Program-made: the position numbers and the translations under genes | NCBI RefSeq assembly: GCF_000397065.2 | Contig: NZ_KE007317.1 | Span: 562,969-626,968, forward strand | Direction: 5' to 3' | DNA length: 64,000 nt | Source: Marinobacter lipolyticus SM19 | Lineage (GTDB): Bacteria > Pseudomonadota > Gammaproteobacteria > Pseudomonadales > Oleiphilaceae | Part shown: piece after piece, positions 10,504-20,635 of the stretch | Position numbering within the stretch: the stretch's first letter is position 1 | Layout of the letters: each line of letters opens with the position of its first letter | Notes under the pieces: model-generated | The model's database searches: none | What the model was told of the DNA's origin: nothing | The model's input: only the letters and a program-made list of their open reading frames with translations

Positions 10504-11550
10504 TCACACCCTCAATGCACCGTCCGGCGGGATAACACCGGGCTCCATTTCCAGTGCTATCCCGAACTTCGCCATGACGTCCTGTCGGATGCGCTCCGCC
10601 AGCGCAAGCACATCCGACCCGCTGCCGCCCGAATGATTGATGAGCACCAGCGCCTGGCGATTGTGGACGCCAACGCGATCGTTACGGAACCCCTTCCAAC
10701 CGCACCGATCAATGAGCCAGGCCGCCGCCAGCTTGGCAGTCCGTTCGCCCGGATACCCGGGCATGTCCGGGTATGCCAACCTGAGCTCGTCCCAGACTTT
10801 CAGGTCCACCACCGGGTTCTTGAAAAAGCTGCCAGCGTTGGGAATCTTCTGGGGCTCCGGAAGCTTACGACGACGTACTGCCATGACCGCCTGGGCGACA
10901 TCCAGCGGCGTCAGGGCTGAGGTGTCGGCTCCGTCGAAGTAATTGGCCAGATCCGCATACCCCAGAGACAGTTCCCTGGATCGGCACAAGCGTAGGCGCA
11001 ACTCCGTAATAACGTACCGTCCGGGCTGGTGCTTGAACAGGCTGTCCCGATACCCGAATCCGCACTCTTCGTTGGCCAGGACTACCCATTCGCCTGTTTT
11101 ACGGTCGAAGGCCGTGACGCTCACCAGGGTATCTTTCAACTCCACACCATAGGCGCCTATATTCTGTACGGGGGCCGCCCCTGCCGTCCCGGGAATCAGC
11201 GCCAGGTTTTCGATACCACGGTAGCCCGCAGAAGCTGCGTAGAGTACGGACTCATGCCAGTTCTCCCCCGCCCCCAACACCAGGACAGCCGAATCCCCTT
11301 CGATCTCTTCCCAGCGACGCCCGGTTATGGACATGTGCAACACCAGCCCTTCGAAATCACCGGCAAAGATCAGGTTACTACCACCTCCCAGAATCAAGGT
11401 GGCCAGGTTTCTCTGCGCTGCGACCTCAAGCAGGGCCTGAAGATCCTGGTCGGAGGTCACTTCCGCAAACCAACGCGCGCTGGCCGGGATGGACATAGTG
11501 TTCATCGCCGTCAGGCTGACATGCTCATCAAGCTCTGGTGGAAAGCTCAA
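10504..11550 (-). CDS. murB: UDP-N-acetylenolpyruvoylglucosamine reductase
   Basis: FAD-dependent reductase making UDP-N-acetylmuramate, the second step of peptidoglycan precursor synthesis, in the cytosol. The protein has 348 residues. The start is a TTG at 11550 that overlaps the TGA of the phosphatase gene (TTGA), with an excellent GGAGG 8 bp upstream, so a rare start codon is well supported here. The FAD-binding region has LGGGSNLIFAG and the catalytic part has IQNIGAYGVELKD-type and NAGSFFKNP motifs. The length fits the E. coli type (342) rather than the shorter type II enzymes. It is the last gene of the comEC–murB operon. Confidence 0.95.
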   Translation of the reverse strand: MSFPPELDEHVSLTAMNTMSIPASARWFAEVTSDQDLQALLEVAAQRNLATLILGGGSNLIFAGDFEGLVLHMSITGRRWEEIEGDSAVLVLGAGENWHESVLYAASAGYRGIENLALIPGTAGAAPVQNIGAYGVELKDTLVSVTAFDRKTGEWVVLANEECGFGYRDSLFKHQPGRYVITELRLRLCRSRELSLGYADLANYFDGADTSALTPLDVAQAVMAVRRRKLPEPQKIPNAGSFFKNPVVDLKVWDELRLAYPDMPGYPGERTAKLAAAWLIDRCGWKGFRNDRVGVHNRQALVLINHSGGSGSDVLALAERIRQDVMAKFGIALEMEPGVIPPDGALRV

Positions 11551-12032
11551 GCCTGGCGCCTCCGTATCGCATCCAGGAGACCCTCGCTGGCGTCTTCAAT
11601 AAGATCCAGCACGGTTTCGAAACCCTTGTCTCCACCGTAATAGGGATCAGGAACTTCCTCGAGTTCACTACGGCCATAACTCAGGAACAGCTCGGGCTCC
11701 GTACCGCCATTCTGTCGCCAGAACTCCCGAACGTCCGCAAGGTTCTGCCGATCCATCACCAGAATGTAATCGAAACATTCCAGATCACTGGCGCGGAACT
11801 GTCGCGCAATGAGACCGGAAATATCGATTCCCCTCTGACGGGCTTTTTGCTGGGCGCGATCGTCTGGCGCCTTGCCGATATGCCAGTCTCCTGTACCACA
11901 GGAGTCGATCTCTATCATCTCGTCCAGGCCCGCCTCGCGGACAGCGCGGCGAAACACACCCTCGGCACTGGGAGACCGACAGATATTGCCAAGACAGACA
12001 AAAAGAACGCTCACGGGTTTTCTCATAGTCAT
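11547..12032 (-). CDS. Low-molecular-weight protein-tyrosine phosphatase
   Basis: Cytosolic phosphatase of 161 residues. The start at ATG 12032 overlaps the kdsB stop (ATGA); a start 27 bp earlier is possible but would overlap kdsB more. The phosphate-binding loop CLGNICR (C13–R19, CX5R) follows the first strand, and the general-acid motif VPDPYYGG lies near residue 120. In some bacteria such enzymes (Wzb, Etp) act with tyrosine kinases in polysaccharide export, but no kinase or capsule genes lie here; the position between kdsB and murB is the same as in Pseudomonas. The substrate is unknown. Confidence 0.93.
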   Translation of the reverse strand: MTMRKPVSVLFVCLGNICRSPSAEGVFRRAVREAGLDEMIEIDSCGTGDWHIGKAPDDRAQQKARQRGIDISGLIARQFRASDLECFDYILVMDRQNLADVREFWRQNGGTEPELFLSYGRSELEEVPDPYYGGDKGFETVLDLIEDASEGLLDAIRRRQA

Positions 12033-12817
12033 ACGCCCCGTGCCTCGGTTTCCATCCACTGCCTCAGCCGTTCGAGGTCGGCTTCCGTATCGACACCAGC
12101 AGGTGGGGTCTCTCTGGCCTCTTCTACGTGAATGCGAGCTCCGTTATACAGCGCCCTCAGCTGTTCCAGGGATTCCGTCATCTCGGTAGGCGCGGGTGCC
12201 CAGCGGACAAAATCCGTCAACAAACGTACACGGTAGCCATAGATGCCAATGTGACGGTAGTAGTCTACTTCGTCCGGAATTGCCGCGGTCCACAACGACC
12301 AGTCCCCATTAGTCCAGGTATCCCTCGCCCAGGGTATGGGCGCGCGGCTGAAGTAATGAGCCATGCCGAGATGATCAGACACCACTTTCACCACATTCGG
12401 GTTGAACACGCTGGCTACATCCGTGATTTTTTCGCACAGAGTGGCGATGGCGGCATCGGGAAAACGCTTCAGGTTGGCGGCCACCTGATCGATCAGGGAG
12501 GGTGGGATCAGTGGCTCGTCGCCCTGGACATTGACCACCCTGTCATCCGGGGCAAACTCCAGCTTGCGGGCCACTTCCTCCAACCGGTCCGTACCACTGA
12601 CATGGTCGGGCGAGGTCATGACCACTTCCGCGCCAAATGCACGGCAAGCTGTTTCAATTCGTTTGTCATCAGTGGCTATAACCACACGACTGGCACTGCT
12701 CTCCCCGGCACGTTCATAGACATGCTGGATCATCGGCTTCCCGGCTATATCTGCCAATGGCTTTCCGGGTAGGCGCGTGGAGGCGTAACGGGCAGGAATC
12801 ACCACCGTAAAAGACAT
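12029..12817 (-). CDS. kdsB: 3-deoxy-manno-octulosonate cytidylyltransferase
   Basis: Activates Kdo with CTP to CMP-Kdo for the LPS inner core. Using the ATG at 12817 ([21 protein letters not shown]) gives 262 residues; AGGTGAG immediately upstream supports it over an in-frame GTG at 12826. The nucleotide-binding N-terminal motif [14 protein letters not shown] and the core [10 protein letters not shown] are conserved. It lies between the Trm112-like gene and the phosphatase, and its stop overlaps the next start, so it is probably translated as part of the operon. Confidence 0.96.
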   Translation of the reverse strand: MSFTVVIPARYASTRLPGKPLADIAGKPMIQHVYERAGESSASRVVIATDDKRIETACRAFGAEVVMTSPDHVSGTDRLEEVARKLEFAPDDRVVNVQGDEPLIPPSLIDQVAANLKRFPDAAIATLCEKITDVASVFNPNVVKVVSDHLGMAHYFSRAPIPWARDTWTNGDWSLWTAAIPDEVDYYRHIGIYGYRVRLLTDFVRWAPAPTEMTESLEQLRALYNGARIHVEEARETPPAGVDTEADLERLRQWMETEARGV

Positions 12818-12829
12818 GGAACTCACCTA

Positions 12830-13018
12830 TCAGCGTTTATCGAGGCGCTCGTCAGTGGACAAGGTACGGGCTTCCGTTGCCAGCATGACCGGAATGCCCT
12901 CGCGGATTGGAAACGCCATGGCATCCTGGTAGCAGATCAGCTCGGTTTTTTCCCGGTTCAGTTTCAGGTCCCCTTTACAGACAGGGCACGCCAGCATGGC
13001 CAGCAATTTCTTATCCAT
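12830..13018 (-). CDS. ycaR: Trm112-family / YcaR-like small zinc-ribbon protein
   Basis: 62-residue protein beginning [23 protein letters not shown] pair and a later single Cys (ELICYQDA) give an incomplete zinc-ribbon pattern typical of the bacterial UPF0434 group. It overlaps the end of lpxK by 8 bp and sits 12 bp before kdsB, the same lpxK–ycaR–kdsB order as in E. coli and Pseudomonas. In other organisms Trm112 proteins support methyltransferases; the bacterial role is not settled. Confidence 0.9.
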   Translation of the reverse strand: MDKKLLAMLACPVCKGDLKLNREKTELICYQDAMAFPIREGIPVMLATEARTLSTDERLDKR

Positions 13019-14039
13019 TATGCGCTCTCACAGGTTCATTAATTGTTAAATAATCCTTGCACTCCTGCACACGGGCCAGAAATGCCTTAGCAAAGGTCTC
13101 TGGTAATTTTGCCTGTACCGACAGCACCCAGGCATTGTCCGGAGCAAATTCGCGACATTTCACGGCATCCTTGGCCGTCATCAGCAGCCAGTCACCGTCA
13201 CCTACCTGAAGATCCGCGGCACGAAACTTGTGGTGGTCCGCGAAGGCTGTCGCAGAAACCCGGGCTCCGAGTGCTTCCAGTGTAGCGAAAAAACGCCCTG
13301 GATTACCGATACCCGCAACAGCATGTACATGTTTTTCACGAAGACAGTCGAGGGAAGCCGTTTTACCGGTTTTCAGGTTGCGTAATTCTGCAGGTTCGAG
13401 GGTCATTGCAAACTGGGCAGGATGCTCCAGCTCTTCCAGAGTGCCGCCATTGGTCACCACGAAATCCACGCCTGAGAGCCTGTCCAGAGGTTCGCGCAAG
13501 GGACCAACGGGAATGCCCGCCCCATTCCCGATGCCTCTCTCGGCATCGAATACCGCCAGTTCGATATCCCGGGGCAACCGGTAATGCTGCAATCCGTCGT
13601 CACAAATCAGCACGTCGCCAAGCTGATGTTCAAGTGCCCACAAGGCACCGCGCTTTCTCTGGGGGTCAACCACCACAGGGCAACCGGTTTCCTGTGCCAG
13701 CATCACCGGCTCATCGCCAGCCACTTCAGCGCCAGTACCGGGGCCAACCTGCAGGGGGTATTCATTGGAACGACCGCCATATCCCCGGCTCAGGATCACC
13801 GGTCGCCAACCCTGCTCTTTCAACAAGCTCACAAGCCAGGCCGTCAGCGGGGATTTACCCGTTCCACCGGCGGTAATATTCCCAACCACAACAACAGGTA
13901 CTGGCAGGGGCTCGTCTTTTACCTGCCAGGCTTTCCGACGCCGCCCTTCGGCTACTATCCGATACAACCAGGCTAACGGGTACAACGGCCACAAAGGCCG
14001 GCCATGGCTGTACCAGAGCCTGTCTGTCAGCGTGGTCAT
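13011..14039 (-). CDS. lpxK: Tetraacyldisaccharide 4'-kinase
   Basis: Phosphorylates the lipid A disaccharide at the 4' position to give lipid IVA, on the inner face of the inner membrane. It has 342 residues. An N-terminal hydrophobic stretch ([13 protein letters not shown]) can anchor it to the membrane. The P-loop is [18 protein letters not shown], followed by the SRGYGG and DDGLQH motifs characteristic of LpxK. It overlaps msbA by 4 bp, coupling lipid A completion to its flippase, as in E. coli msbA–lpxK. Confidence 0.97.
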   Translation of the reverse strand: MTTLTDRLWYSHGRPLWPLYPLAWLYRIVAEGRRRKAWQVKDEPLPVPVVVVGNITAGGTGKSPLTAWLVSLLKEQGWRPVILSRGYGGRSNEYPLQVGPGTGAEVAGDEPVMLAQETGCPVVVDPQRKRGALWALEHQLGDVLICDDGLQHYRLPRDIELAVFDAERGIGNGAGIPVGPLREPLDRLSGVDFVVTNGGTLEELEHPAQFAMTLEPAELRNLKTGKTASLDCLREKHVHAVAGIGNPGRFFATLEALGARVSATAFADHHKFRAADLQVGDGDWLLMTAKDAVKCREFAPDNAWVLSVQAKLPETFAKAFLARVQECKDYLTINEPVRAHNG

Positions 14040-15811
14040 GCCTGCTCGCTGAACTGCATCTGATGTAACTGGGCGTAGGCACCGTCAGCGGCCAGAAGCT
14101 CATCATGCCGGCCGGACTCGACGATCTGGCCGCCGTCCATCACCAGGATGCGATCGGCCTTCTCGATAGTCGACAGACGGTGTGCAATAACCAACGTGGT
14201 CCTGCCCTGCATCACCGTTTCCAGTGCCTCCTGGATGTGCCGCTCGGATTCGGTATCCAGTGCCGATGTTGCCTCATCCAGTATCAGGATCGGCGCATTC
14301 TTAAGCAGCGCCCGGGCAATGGCCAGGCGCTGTCGCTGTCCGCCGGAGAGCATGACACCGTTATCCCCTATCATGGTATCCAGCCCGCCGGGCATCCGGT
14401 CGATGAACTCCAGTGCATGAGCCTTGGCGGCAGCCTCCCGAATTTCCTCGCGGCTGCAATGACGCAGTGCTCCGTAGGCAATGTTAGAGGCAATGGTATC
14501 GTTGAACAGCACCACATTCTGGGTAACCAGCGCAATTTGCGCACGCAACGCCTGGAGGGTGAACTCTTTGAGAGAATGGCCGTCTATGCGGATGTCTCCC
14601 CCGGTGTATTCATAGAAACGGGGCAACAGGCTGACCATGGTGGATTTGCCACTACCAGACCGACCAACCAGCGCCACGCTCTGGCCCGCCGGGATATCCA
14701 CTGAGATACCGGTCAGCACGTCATCCAGTTGATCCCGGTAACGGAAGGACACATCATCAAATGTAATATCGCCGTTCACCCGTGTCGGACTGTAGGTGCC
14801 ACCATCGTGCTCGGGCTCTTCGTCCATGGTACCGAACACATCATGGGCAGCAGCAACACCCTTCTGGATTTTCGCGTGCACGGACGTTACCTGACGAATC
14901 GGCTTGGCCATGGTGGTGGCGGCAGTGATGAAGGCGATCAACTCACCGGTGCTCATTTCGCCGCGAATTTCCGGCGCCAGCATGGTCCAGACCAGAGCAG
15001 CAATGGCCAGTGCCACCAGCACCTGGATAACTGGCACGCTTATGGCCTGGGTAGAAGCCATCTTCAGGCTCTGTTTCAGGTTACGCTCACTGACATCCCG
15101 GAATCGCTCACGCTCGTAATCCTCACCACCAAAGGTTCGAACCACGCGATACCCGGAGATGGATTCAGACGCTACGTGGGTAATATCCCCCATCGAGCCC
15201 TGTATCCGTTTACTGATCCTGCGGAATCGTTTACTGGCGTAGTTGACCACTAACCCGATAATGGGCCCCACGGCCAGGAACACCACGGTCAGCTTCCAGT
15301 TGGTGTAGAGCATGAAACCGAGCAGGCCAAGTATGGTCAGGCCTTCACGCAGGGTGATTGTCACCGCATTGGTGGTTGCCTCCGCGACCTGCTCAACGTT
15401 AAAGGTGAGCTTGGAGACCAGGCGCCCGGAGGCATTGTCATCGAAGTAACGGGAGGGCAGGCTCATCAGCCGGTCGAAGACCTGGTTCCTCAACGCATTA
15501 ATAACCTGACGCCCGACGTAACTGATGAAGTACTGGCTCAGGAACGTACCTACACCCCGGAAAGCAAATACACCAACTATTAGCAGCGTAAGCAGGATGC
15601 GGTTCTGTTCCGTGGGGTTCTCAATGGCCTCAATAACGTACTCCATAGCCGCCGCCATACCAGTGGAGGCAGCGGCGTAGATCACGTTACCAAGAACCGC
15701 CAGCGAGAATGCCAGCCAGAATGGTTTAACGTAGGCCAGCAGGCGTTTATAGGTTGCCCAATTGGAGACGCCTTGCGACTCGCTGACGTCAGCCTTAGCA
15801 GAATCATTCAC
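14036..15811 (-). CDS. msbA: Lipid A export ABC transporter (permease fused to ATPase)
   Basis: Homodimeric flippase that moves core-lipid A across the inner membrane. It has 591 residues (E. coli 582). Six transmembrane helices occupy about residues 20–320; the C-terminal ATPase has Walker A ALVGRSGSGKSTM, signature LSGGQRQRLAIARALL, Walker B PILILDEATSALD and the H-loop VIAHRLSTI. Its start overlaps exbD's stop by 4 bp. In Pseudomonas exbD is directly followed by lpxK; here msbA is placed between them, as it is beside lpxK in E. coli. Confidence 0.96.
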   Translation of the reverse strand: MNDSAKADVSESQGVSNWATYKRLLAYVKPFWLAFSLAVLGNVIYAAASTGMAAAMEYVIEAIENPTEQNRILLTLLIVGVFAFRGVGTFLSQYFISYVGRQVINALRNQVFDRLMSLPSRYFDDNASGRLVSKLTFNVEQVAEATTNAVTITLREGLTILGLLGFMLYTNWKLTVVFLAVGPIIGLVVNYASKRFRRISKRIQGSMGDITHVASESISGYRVVRTFGGEDYERERFRDVSERNLKQSLKMASTQAISVPVIQVLVALAIAALVWTMLAPEIRGEMSTGELIAFITAATTMAKPIRQVTSVHAKIQKGVAAAHDVFGTMDEEPEHDGGTYSPTRVNGDITFDDVSFRYRDQLDDVLTGISVDIPAGQSVALVGRSGSGKSTMVSLLPRFYEYTGGDIRIDGHSLKEFTLQALRAQIALVTQNVVLFNDTIASNIAYGALRHCSREEIREAAAKAHALEFIDRMPGGLDTMIGDNGVMLSGGQRQRLAIARALLKNAPILILDEATSALDTESERHIQEALETVMQGRTTLVIAHRLSTIEKADRILVMDGGQIVESGRHDELLAADGAYAQLHQMQFSEQA

Positions 15812-16233
15812 TGCCCGTCAGCCTCCCGCTCAGTGGTGATGCTCAGTTTTGCGAATCCCAGACGACCGGCCACATCCATGGCCCTGACCACAAACTCATG
15901 AGGTGTCCGGGCATCTGCCGTGATCACATAGGGCAACGAGCTATCACCTTCCGAGAGTTCCCGCACGGCCCGCTCCAGGGTCTCCCGGCGATTATTGACC
16001 AGGGTTCGGTCGTTGAGAATGTACTGTCCCTCGGCGTTGATCACCACATCAATCTCCCGCACCTCAGTCTCTGCACGTGCTTCCGCGCTCGCCTGTGGCA
16101 GTTCCACCTCAAGGTGGCTCTCACGGGTGAAGGTCGTGGAGACCATAAAGAAGATCAGCAGCAGGAACACCACGTCAATCAATGGTGTCAGGTCTACTCC
16201 GACCTCCTGGCTTCTCTGGCGCTTGAACTTCAC
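15808..16233 (-). CDS. exbD: ExbD/TolR family biopolymer transport protein
   Basis: 141-residue inner-membrane protein with one transmembrane helix (about 17–37, VDLTPLIDVVFLLLIFFMVS) and a periplasmic domain. The aspartate inside the helix (LID) is the proton-path residue of the family. It pairs with the ExbB-type protein encoded 5 bp upstream. No tonB gene is nearby; in Pseudomonas the corresponding pair also lies in this operon without tonB, so its energised partner is unknown. Confidence 0.93.
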   Translation of the reverse strand: MKFKRQRSQEVGVDLTPLIDVVFLLLIFFMVSTTFTRESHLEVELPQASAEARAETEVREIDVVINAEGQYILNDRTLVNNRRETLERAVRELSEGDSSLPYVITADARTPHEFVVRAMDVAGRLGFAKLSITTEREADGQ

Positions 16234-16238
16234 GGCGT

Positions 16239-16865
16239 TCAGGCTCCTTCCACGTCGATTTCACGGTCACCATGGACCACTTCCACCAGCTTGATTGCTT
16301 CCTGCTCCATGCCTACCACCAGTTCATCAACGCGACGAATGAAATATCGGTGGCCAATCAACGCCGGAATGGCAACACTCAACCCTGCCGCGGTGGTAAT
16401 CAACGCCTCTGATATGCCGCCAGCCAGATTGCCAGCGTTGCCGACTCCGGCCAACTGAATCTCGGCAAATACCTTGATCATCCCGATCACTGTGCCCAGA
16501 AGACCGAGCAATGGCGTAATGGTGGCTACAGTACCGAGGGGATTCAGGAAACGTTCGAGATCATGGATAACCTGGCTGGCCTCATGCTCAATGCTTTCCT
16601 TCATGATCTCGCGGCCATGTTTGGCATTCATCAGCCCGCCAGCGAGAATCCGGCCAAGGGGAGACGACCCCTGCAGCGCCTTCAGCTTACGGCCATTCAG
16701 CTCTTTTTTCTTGATCCAGCGCCAGAGTTCGTTAATGGTCTGGGCGGGTGCCACCCTTGAGGGCCGCAACGTCCAGAAACGTTCAAGGATTATGGCAAGT
16801 GCCAGGATGGAACAGGCTACAATTGGCACCATCAGAATGCCACCGGCTTTCAACAGCTCGAACAC
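16239..16865 (-). CDS. exbB: MotA/TolQ/ExbB family proton channel protein
   Basis: 208-residue inner-membrane protein with about three transmembrane helices: one at the N-terminus (GGILMVPIVACSILALAIIL) and two near residues 110–190, containing LGTVATITPLLGLLGTVIGM and ALITTAAGLSVAIPAL, which form the ExbB/TolQ channel signature. It forms the stator with the downstream ExbD and converts proton-motive force into movement. It lies 82 bp after comEC, so the envelope part of the operon may have its own promoter in that gap. Confidence 0.94.
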   Translation of the reverse strand: MFELLKAGGILMVPIVACSILALAIILERFWTLRPSRVAPAQTINELWRWIKKKELNGRKLKALQGSSPLGRILAGGLMNAKHGREIMKESIEHEASQVIHDLERFLNPLGTVATITPLLGLLGTVIGMIKVFAEIQLAGVGNAGNLAGGISEALITTAAGLSVAIPALIGHRYFIRRVDELVVGMEQEAIKLVEVVHGDREIDVEGA

Positions 16866-16947
16866 GCTTGGTCTCCCTGATTGTTAACAAGCCGCGCTAC
16901 TTTAGCATAGCTGCCGCCGCAGGCCACACCCGTTGTGTCACGGTATT

Positions 16948-19341
16948 TTACAAAGCCCACCAATCCGTTACAGGCCGCCGAATCCAGAACGGTGCTGACT
17001 GCCGTTGTTCCTCCACCCCGAGACCTTTTTTGCCCATCACCAACCGGATTGCACCGGAATAGGCGGAATTCAGCTGCATACTGCCTACCCTCACGTAGCG
17101 CTCAACGACCGACGGGTGCGGATGCCCGAAACGATGCCGATACCCTGCGCTGTATATCACCAGGTCAGGATCGAGCCACTCGACCCAAGAACGGGAAGAT
17201 GAGGTTTTGCTGCCGTGATGAGGCGCCAGGACAACCCGGTAAGTACCTGGTGATGCCCAATCGGAAAACAGGGGCTGATCCGGCATGCGGGATTCCACCT
17301 GTTTCGAGATATCTCCGGGCAACACTATCTGGATGAATCCGTCCGGGCTGGTGACTGTCACCACGCAGGACGTATCGTTTGAATCCGTGGCTGTCGTCGC
17401 TCCAGGATTGCGCCAAAAACCCACGGTCAGCTGCCCGATGTGACGGACCAGCCCCGGGCGACAAAGTTCGGGCACCGGCCCGCCCTCACCCAAGCGCTCA
17501 ACTGTGCGCCCCGGCTCCCCGACGATCAGCTCCGACACCGGCAACGTAGCAAACAACAGGGGCAATCCCCCGGCATGGTCGCTGTCGCCATGGCTGATCA
17601 CCAACGTATTGATGAGGCCTACACCCAGATCCGATAAATTTGGAATGAGAACTGACTCAACAGCGGAAAAAACGTCGGGAATAGACGGCCCGGTATCGTA
17701 CAGCAATACCTGATCCTGGTGACGTACAAGCAGCGACAATCCCTGGCCAACATCCCACACCCAGACCTCCGGGGTGTCCACCCAAAGGTTATCATCCTGC
17801 TCCACAAGCAGGGATACCAACAACCAGGGCAACATTACCAGGGTGACCATCAGACGAATCCGCAGCGATGGGACAATAAGGGCAAGCGTGGCCACCACAG
17901 CAACCCCCAGTGTTGCGGCAACACCAGGATTGCCATTGGGCAAATCCAGGCAGGATAGCCATTCCAACACGCTCCACAAGACTCCGAGCACCAGGTCAAA
18001 ACAGTCCAATACCCACCCCTGACTCTGCGGCAGCAACCATATCAGCGCAGCTCCGACCATCAAGGCCGGCATGACGACGACAGACACCCAGGGAATGGCG
18101 AACACATTGGCCAACAGCCCCGAGACAGGCTGCCCTTGCCCCAGTGCAGCAAGCACCGGCCATAGACCGGCAAACACTGCCACCTGAGCAAGTAGCAGGG
18201 CCCCGACCCAGCCCGGTGAGGACAAGCGGCGGGAAAACACCAACACCAGCACCGTGACGGCTCCGAAGGATAACCAGAAACCCTGATCAAGCGGGGAAAA
18301 CGGATCTGCCAGAAGCACCAGGAACAGCGCCAGCAAAAGGCCCTGCCAGGGCGACACCTGGCGGCCATGAACTACCACCCAGCCGGCAACCAATACCATT
18401 ACCAGTGCCCGGCGTGTCGGAACCGTGAAGCCGGCGGCAAGACTGTAGGCGATGCTGGCCAGGGCAACAGACACATAGACCAGGTAACGCCCGTGACGCG
18501 GAGAGGGGAATGATCCTGGCAACCAGAGAAGCAGCTTGCGGACCACAACACCCGCGCCAAGAGCAATCAACCCAATATGCAGGCCGGAGATGGCCACCAG
18601 GTGGATGGTGCCGGTCGCCTTCAGAACGTCCCACTGGTCGGGTGTCATTTCCCCCCGATACCCAATGAGCAAAGAAGAGACCAGCGGGTAGTGTCTGGCT
18701 CCGCTCATGGCGGCATTCACACCATCAGCCAATTGTTGGCGCCAGGCCATATAGCCGCAATGCAGGTTACATGGTACCGAATCATCGTAATCGACTTCCC
18801 GGATGGTTCCGGTAGCCCGGAAGCCTTTGCGGTACAGCCAGGTTTCGTAACGGAATCCGGCGGGATTGATTGCTCCGTGCGGTTGTTTGAGCGAAACCTT
18901 TAGCCTGAGCCGGTGTCCAGGCAGGGATTGCCCATCACGGCCATACCATGCCAGCCGTAACTTGCCTGGAAACAGCACGGCTTTTCCCGTGAACGTTTCA
19001 GGAAGGTGCCACCGGGTGACACAAAAACTGAACCTCAGGCTGTTAAAACTTCCTTTGGTGGGAATTTCACACAGGTAGCCCGACACTTCGACCACCACAC
19101 CTTCCAGTTCAGTCGGGAAGACATGTTGCAGGCGCTCGGATGCATGCCAGGATGACCAGAGCACACCGGCGAGCAACCAGGCCAGAATCAGGGGAACTGC
19201 GCGCACCCGCCGCGAGCGCAACGCAAAAGCCCCATAAAGTACTGACAACAGGGCAACAATCAGCCACTTCAGAGGTGGCACGACCGGGAAGGTATAAAGT
19301 AAGATAACGCCGCAGGCAAAAGCGACAAGACTTCCGGACAA
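16948..19341 (-). CDS. comEC: ComEC/Rec2 family DNA-uptake channel
   Basis: 797-residue inner-membrane protein thought to pass single-stranded DNA into the cytoplasm in natural transformation. The start is TTG at 19341 with AGGAGG at 19349–19354, so the unusual start is well supported. Layout: N-terminal helices and DUF4131/OB domain (about 1–200), the Competence multi-spanning domain (about 215–490, with HLVAISGLHIGLIALGAGV), and a C-terminal metallo-beta-lactamase domain with SHGDSDHAGGLP and APHHGSKTSSS. All three parts are complete. It heads the envelope operon. No pilus or comEA genes are in the window, so whether the organism is competent cannot be told. Confidence 0.95.
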   Translation of the reverse strand: MSGSLVAFACGVILLYTFPVVPPLKWLIVALLSVLYGAFALRSRRVRAVPLILAWLLAGVLWSSWHASERLQHVFPTELEGVVVEVSGYLCEIPTKGSFNSLRFSFCVTRWHLPETFTGKAVLFPGKLRLAWYGRDGQSLPGHRLRLKVSLKQPHGAINPAGFRYETWLYRKGFRATGTIREVDYDDSVPCNLHCGYMAWRQQLADGVNAAMSGARHYPLVSSLLIGYRGEMTPDQWDVLKATGTIHLVAISGLHIGLIALGAGVVVRKLLLWLPGSFPSPRHGRYLVYVSVALASIAYSLAAGFTVPTRRALVMVLVAGWVVVHGRQVSPWQGLLLALFLVLLADPFSPLDQGFWLSFGAVTVLVLVFSRRLSSPGWVGALLLAQVAVFAGLWPVLAALGQGQPVSGLLANVFAIPWVSVVVMPALMVGAALIWLLPQSQGWVLDCFDLVLGVLWSVLEWLSCLDLPNGNPGVAATLGVAVVATLALIVPSLRIRLMVTLVMLPWLLVSLLVEQDDNLWVDTPEVWVWDVGQGLSLLVRHQDQVLLYDTGPSIPDVFSAVESVLIPNLSDLGVGLINTLVISHGDSDHAGGLPLLFATLPVSELIVGEPGRTVERLGEGGPVPELCRPGLVRHIGQLTVGFWRNPGATTATDSNDTSCVVTVTSPDGFIQIVLPGDISKQVESRMPDQPLFSDWASPGTYRVVLAPHHGSKTSSSRSWVEWLDPDLVIYSAGYRHRFGHPHPSVVERYVRVGSMQLNSAYSGAIRLVMGKKGLGVEEQRQSAPFWIRRPVTDWWAL

Positions 19342-19421
19342 TCCATGTCCTCCTGATTTTTCCCAAGCTCCGGCAAGACATCGTGTCCCGGGCTGTCATT
19401 CTGAGCAGGCAGAACTTCCAG

Positions 19422-19946
19422 ATGCCAAAGAAGTTCATGAAACGATACCTACCAACGCCTGATCGAGTCAGAGCGATGGAGTCGCTGCGATTTCTCGGCG
19501 ACATCCTTCATGAACCCAACTTATGGCACATTAACCGTCACAGCGTTTCCCGCGCCTTCCTGGTAGGCATTTTCCTGGGCTTTATTCCCATGCCATTCCA
19601 GATGCTGGCAGCCGCATTCTTTGCCATCTGGTTCAATGCCAACCTGCCCCTGTCCGTGGTGCTGGTCTGGATCAGCAATCCGCTAACCATGCCGCCGATG
19701 TTCTACTTCAATTACAAGATCGGCGCATGGATACTGAATCGGCCGGTACTCAATTTCGAGTTCCAGCTGTCCTGGTCCTGGATCAGTGAACGGATACTGG
19801 ACATCGGCATCCCCCTGTACCTGGGCTCACTGATTATCGGCACCCTGTCCGCTTGCGTGGCGTATCTGTCAATTCAGTACCTGTGGCGCCGCAAGGTGCG
19901 CTCTGACTGGCAGGAGCGGCGATTCCTCCGCCGCCGCAAGCACTAG
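19422..19946 (+). CDS. DUF2062 membrane protein
   Basis: 174 residues using the ATG at 19422 (MPKKFMKRYLPTPDRVRA), which matches the usual start of the family; an upstream in-frame ATG at 19383 would add 13 residues. Contains two to three hydrophobic segments: VSRAFLVGIFLGFIPMPFQM and following (about 45–85) and LYLGSLIIGTLSACVAYLSI (about 130–155), with a basic tail RRKVRSDWQERRFLRRRKH. The function is unknown. The gene is divergent from comEC and its stop overlaps that of lolD by 4 bp, the same neighbours as in Pseudomonas. Confidence 0.85.
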   Translation: MPKKFMKRYLPTPDRVRAMESLRFLGDILHEPNLWHINRHSVSRAFLVGIFLGFIPMPFQMLAAAFFAIWFNANLPLSVVLVWISNPLTMPPMFYFNYKIGAWILNRPVLNFEFQLSWSWISERILDIGIPLYLGSLIIGTLSACVAYLSIQYLWRRKVRSDWQERRFLRRRKH

Positions 19947-20635
19947 CTGTCAGCTTCCTGTTCGACCAGCAGCCGCCCCTGCTCCAGACGCAATACCCGC
20001 CCTAGACTCCGCGCCATGCTCATATCATGGGTAACCATCACGAATGCGATTCCCAATTGGTCCCGCAGGGATTCAATCAGTTGCCGTACACCCTCGCCAG
20101 TATGCTCATCAAGATTCCCGGTGGGCTCATCCATCAGGACGCATTCCGGCTCGTTCACCAGCGCCCTGGCTATCGCCACCCGTTGGCGCTCACCGCCCGA
20201 AAGCTCTCCCGGCTTATGACTGAGCCGTTCACTCAGACCCACTTTGGCAAGCACAGCACTGGCTTTTTCCTCAGCGGTCTTTACGCTCATCCCACCCAGT
20301 GCACAGGGCATCATTACGTTCTCGAGAGCGGTGAATTCAGGCAGCAAGTGATGGAACTGGTATACGAACCCCAGGTGCCGGTTACGAAACCGTGCCCGAC
20401 CTGCCTCACTCATGCGGTGAATATCCTGATTACAGATGGAAATGTGACCAGATGACGGTCGATCAAGCCCTCCGAGCAGGTTCAGCAATGTGGTTTTCCC
20501 GGCGCCACTACTGCCCACAATCGCGACCGTCTCGCCGGCCGCCACCTGCAGTGAAATATCGGAAAATATAGTGAGCTTTTCCGGCCCTTCATTGTAGGTA
20601 CGAGTTACCTGCTGGCAGTCAATCACATCATTCAT
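19943..20635 (-). CDS. lolD: Lipoprotein-releasing ABC transporter ATPase
   Basis: ATPase that powers transfer of mature outer-membrane lipoproteins from the inner membrane to LolA. It has 230 residues. Walker A is AIVGSSGAGKTTLLNLLGG, the signature is LSGGERQRVAIARALV, Walker B is CVLMDEPTGNLD, and the H-loop is FVMVTHDMSMA. Its start overlaps the permease gene by 8 bp. Only one permease gene accompanies it. Confidence 0.96.
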   Translation of the reverse strand: MNDVIDCQQVTRTYNEGPEKLTIFSDISLQVAAGETVAIVGSSGAGKTTLLNLLGGLDRPSSGHISICNQDIHRMSEAGRARFRNRHLGFVYQFHHLLPEFTALENVMMPCALGGMSVKTAEEKASAVLAKVGLSERLSHKPGELSGGERQRVAIARALVNEPECVLMDEPTGNLDEHTGEGVRQLIESLRDQLGIAFVMVTHDMSMARSLGRVLRLEQGRLLVEQEADS

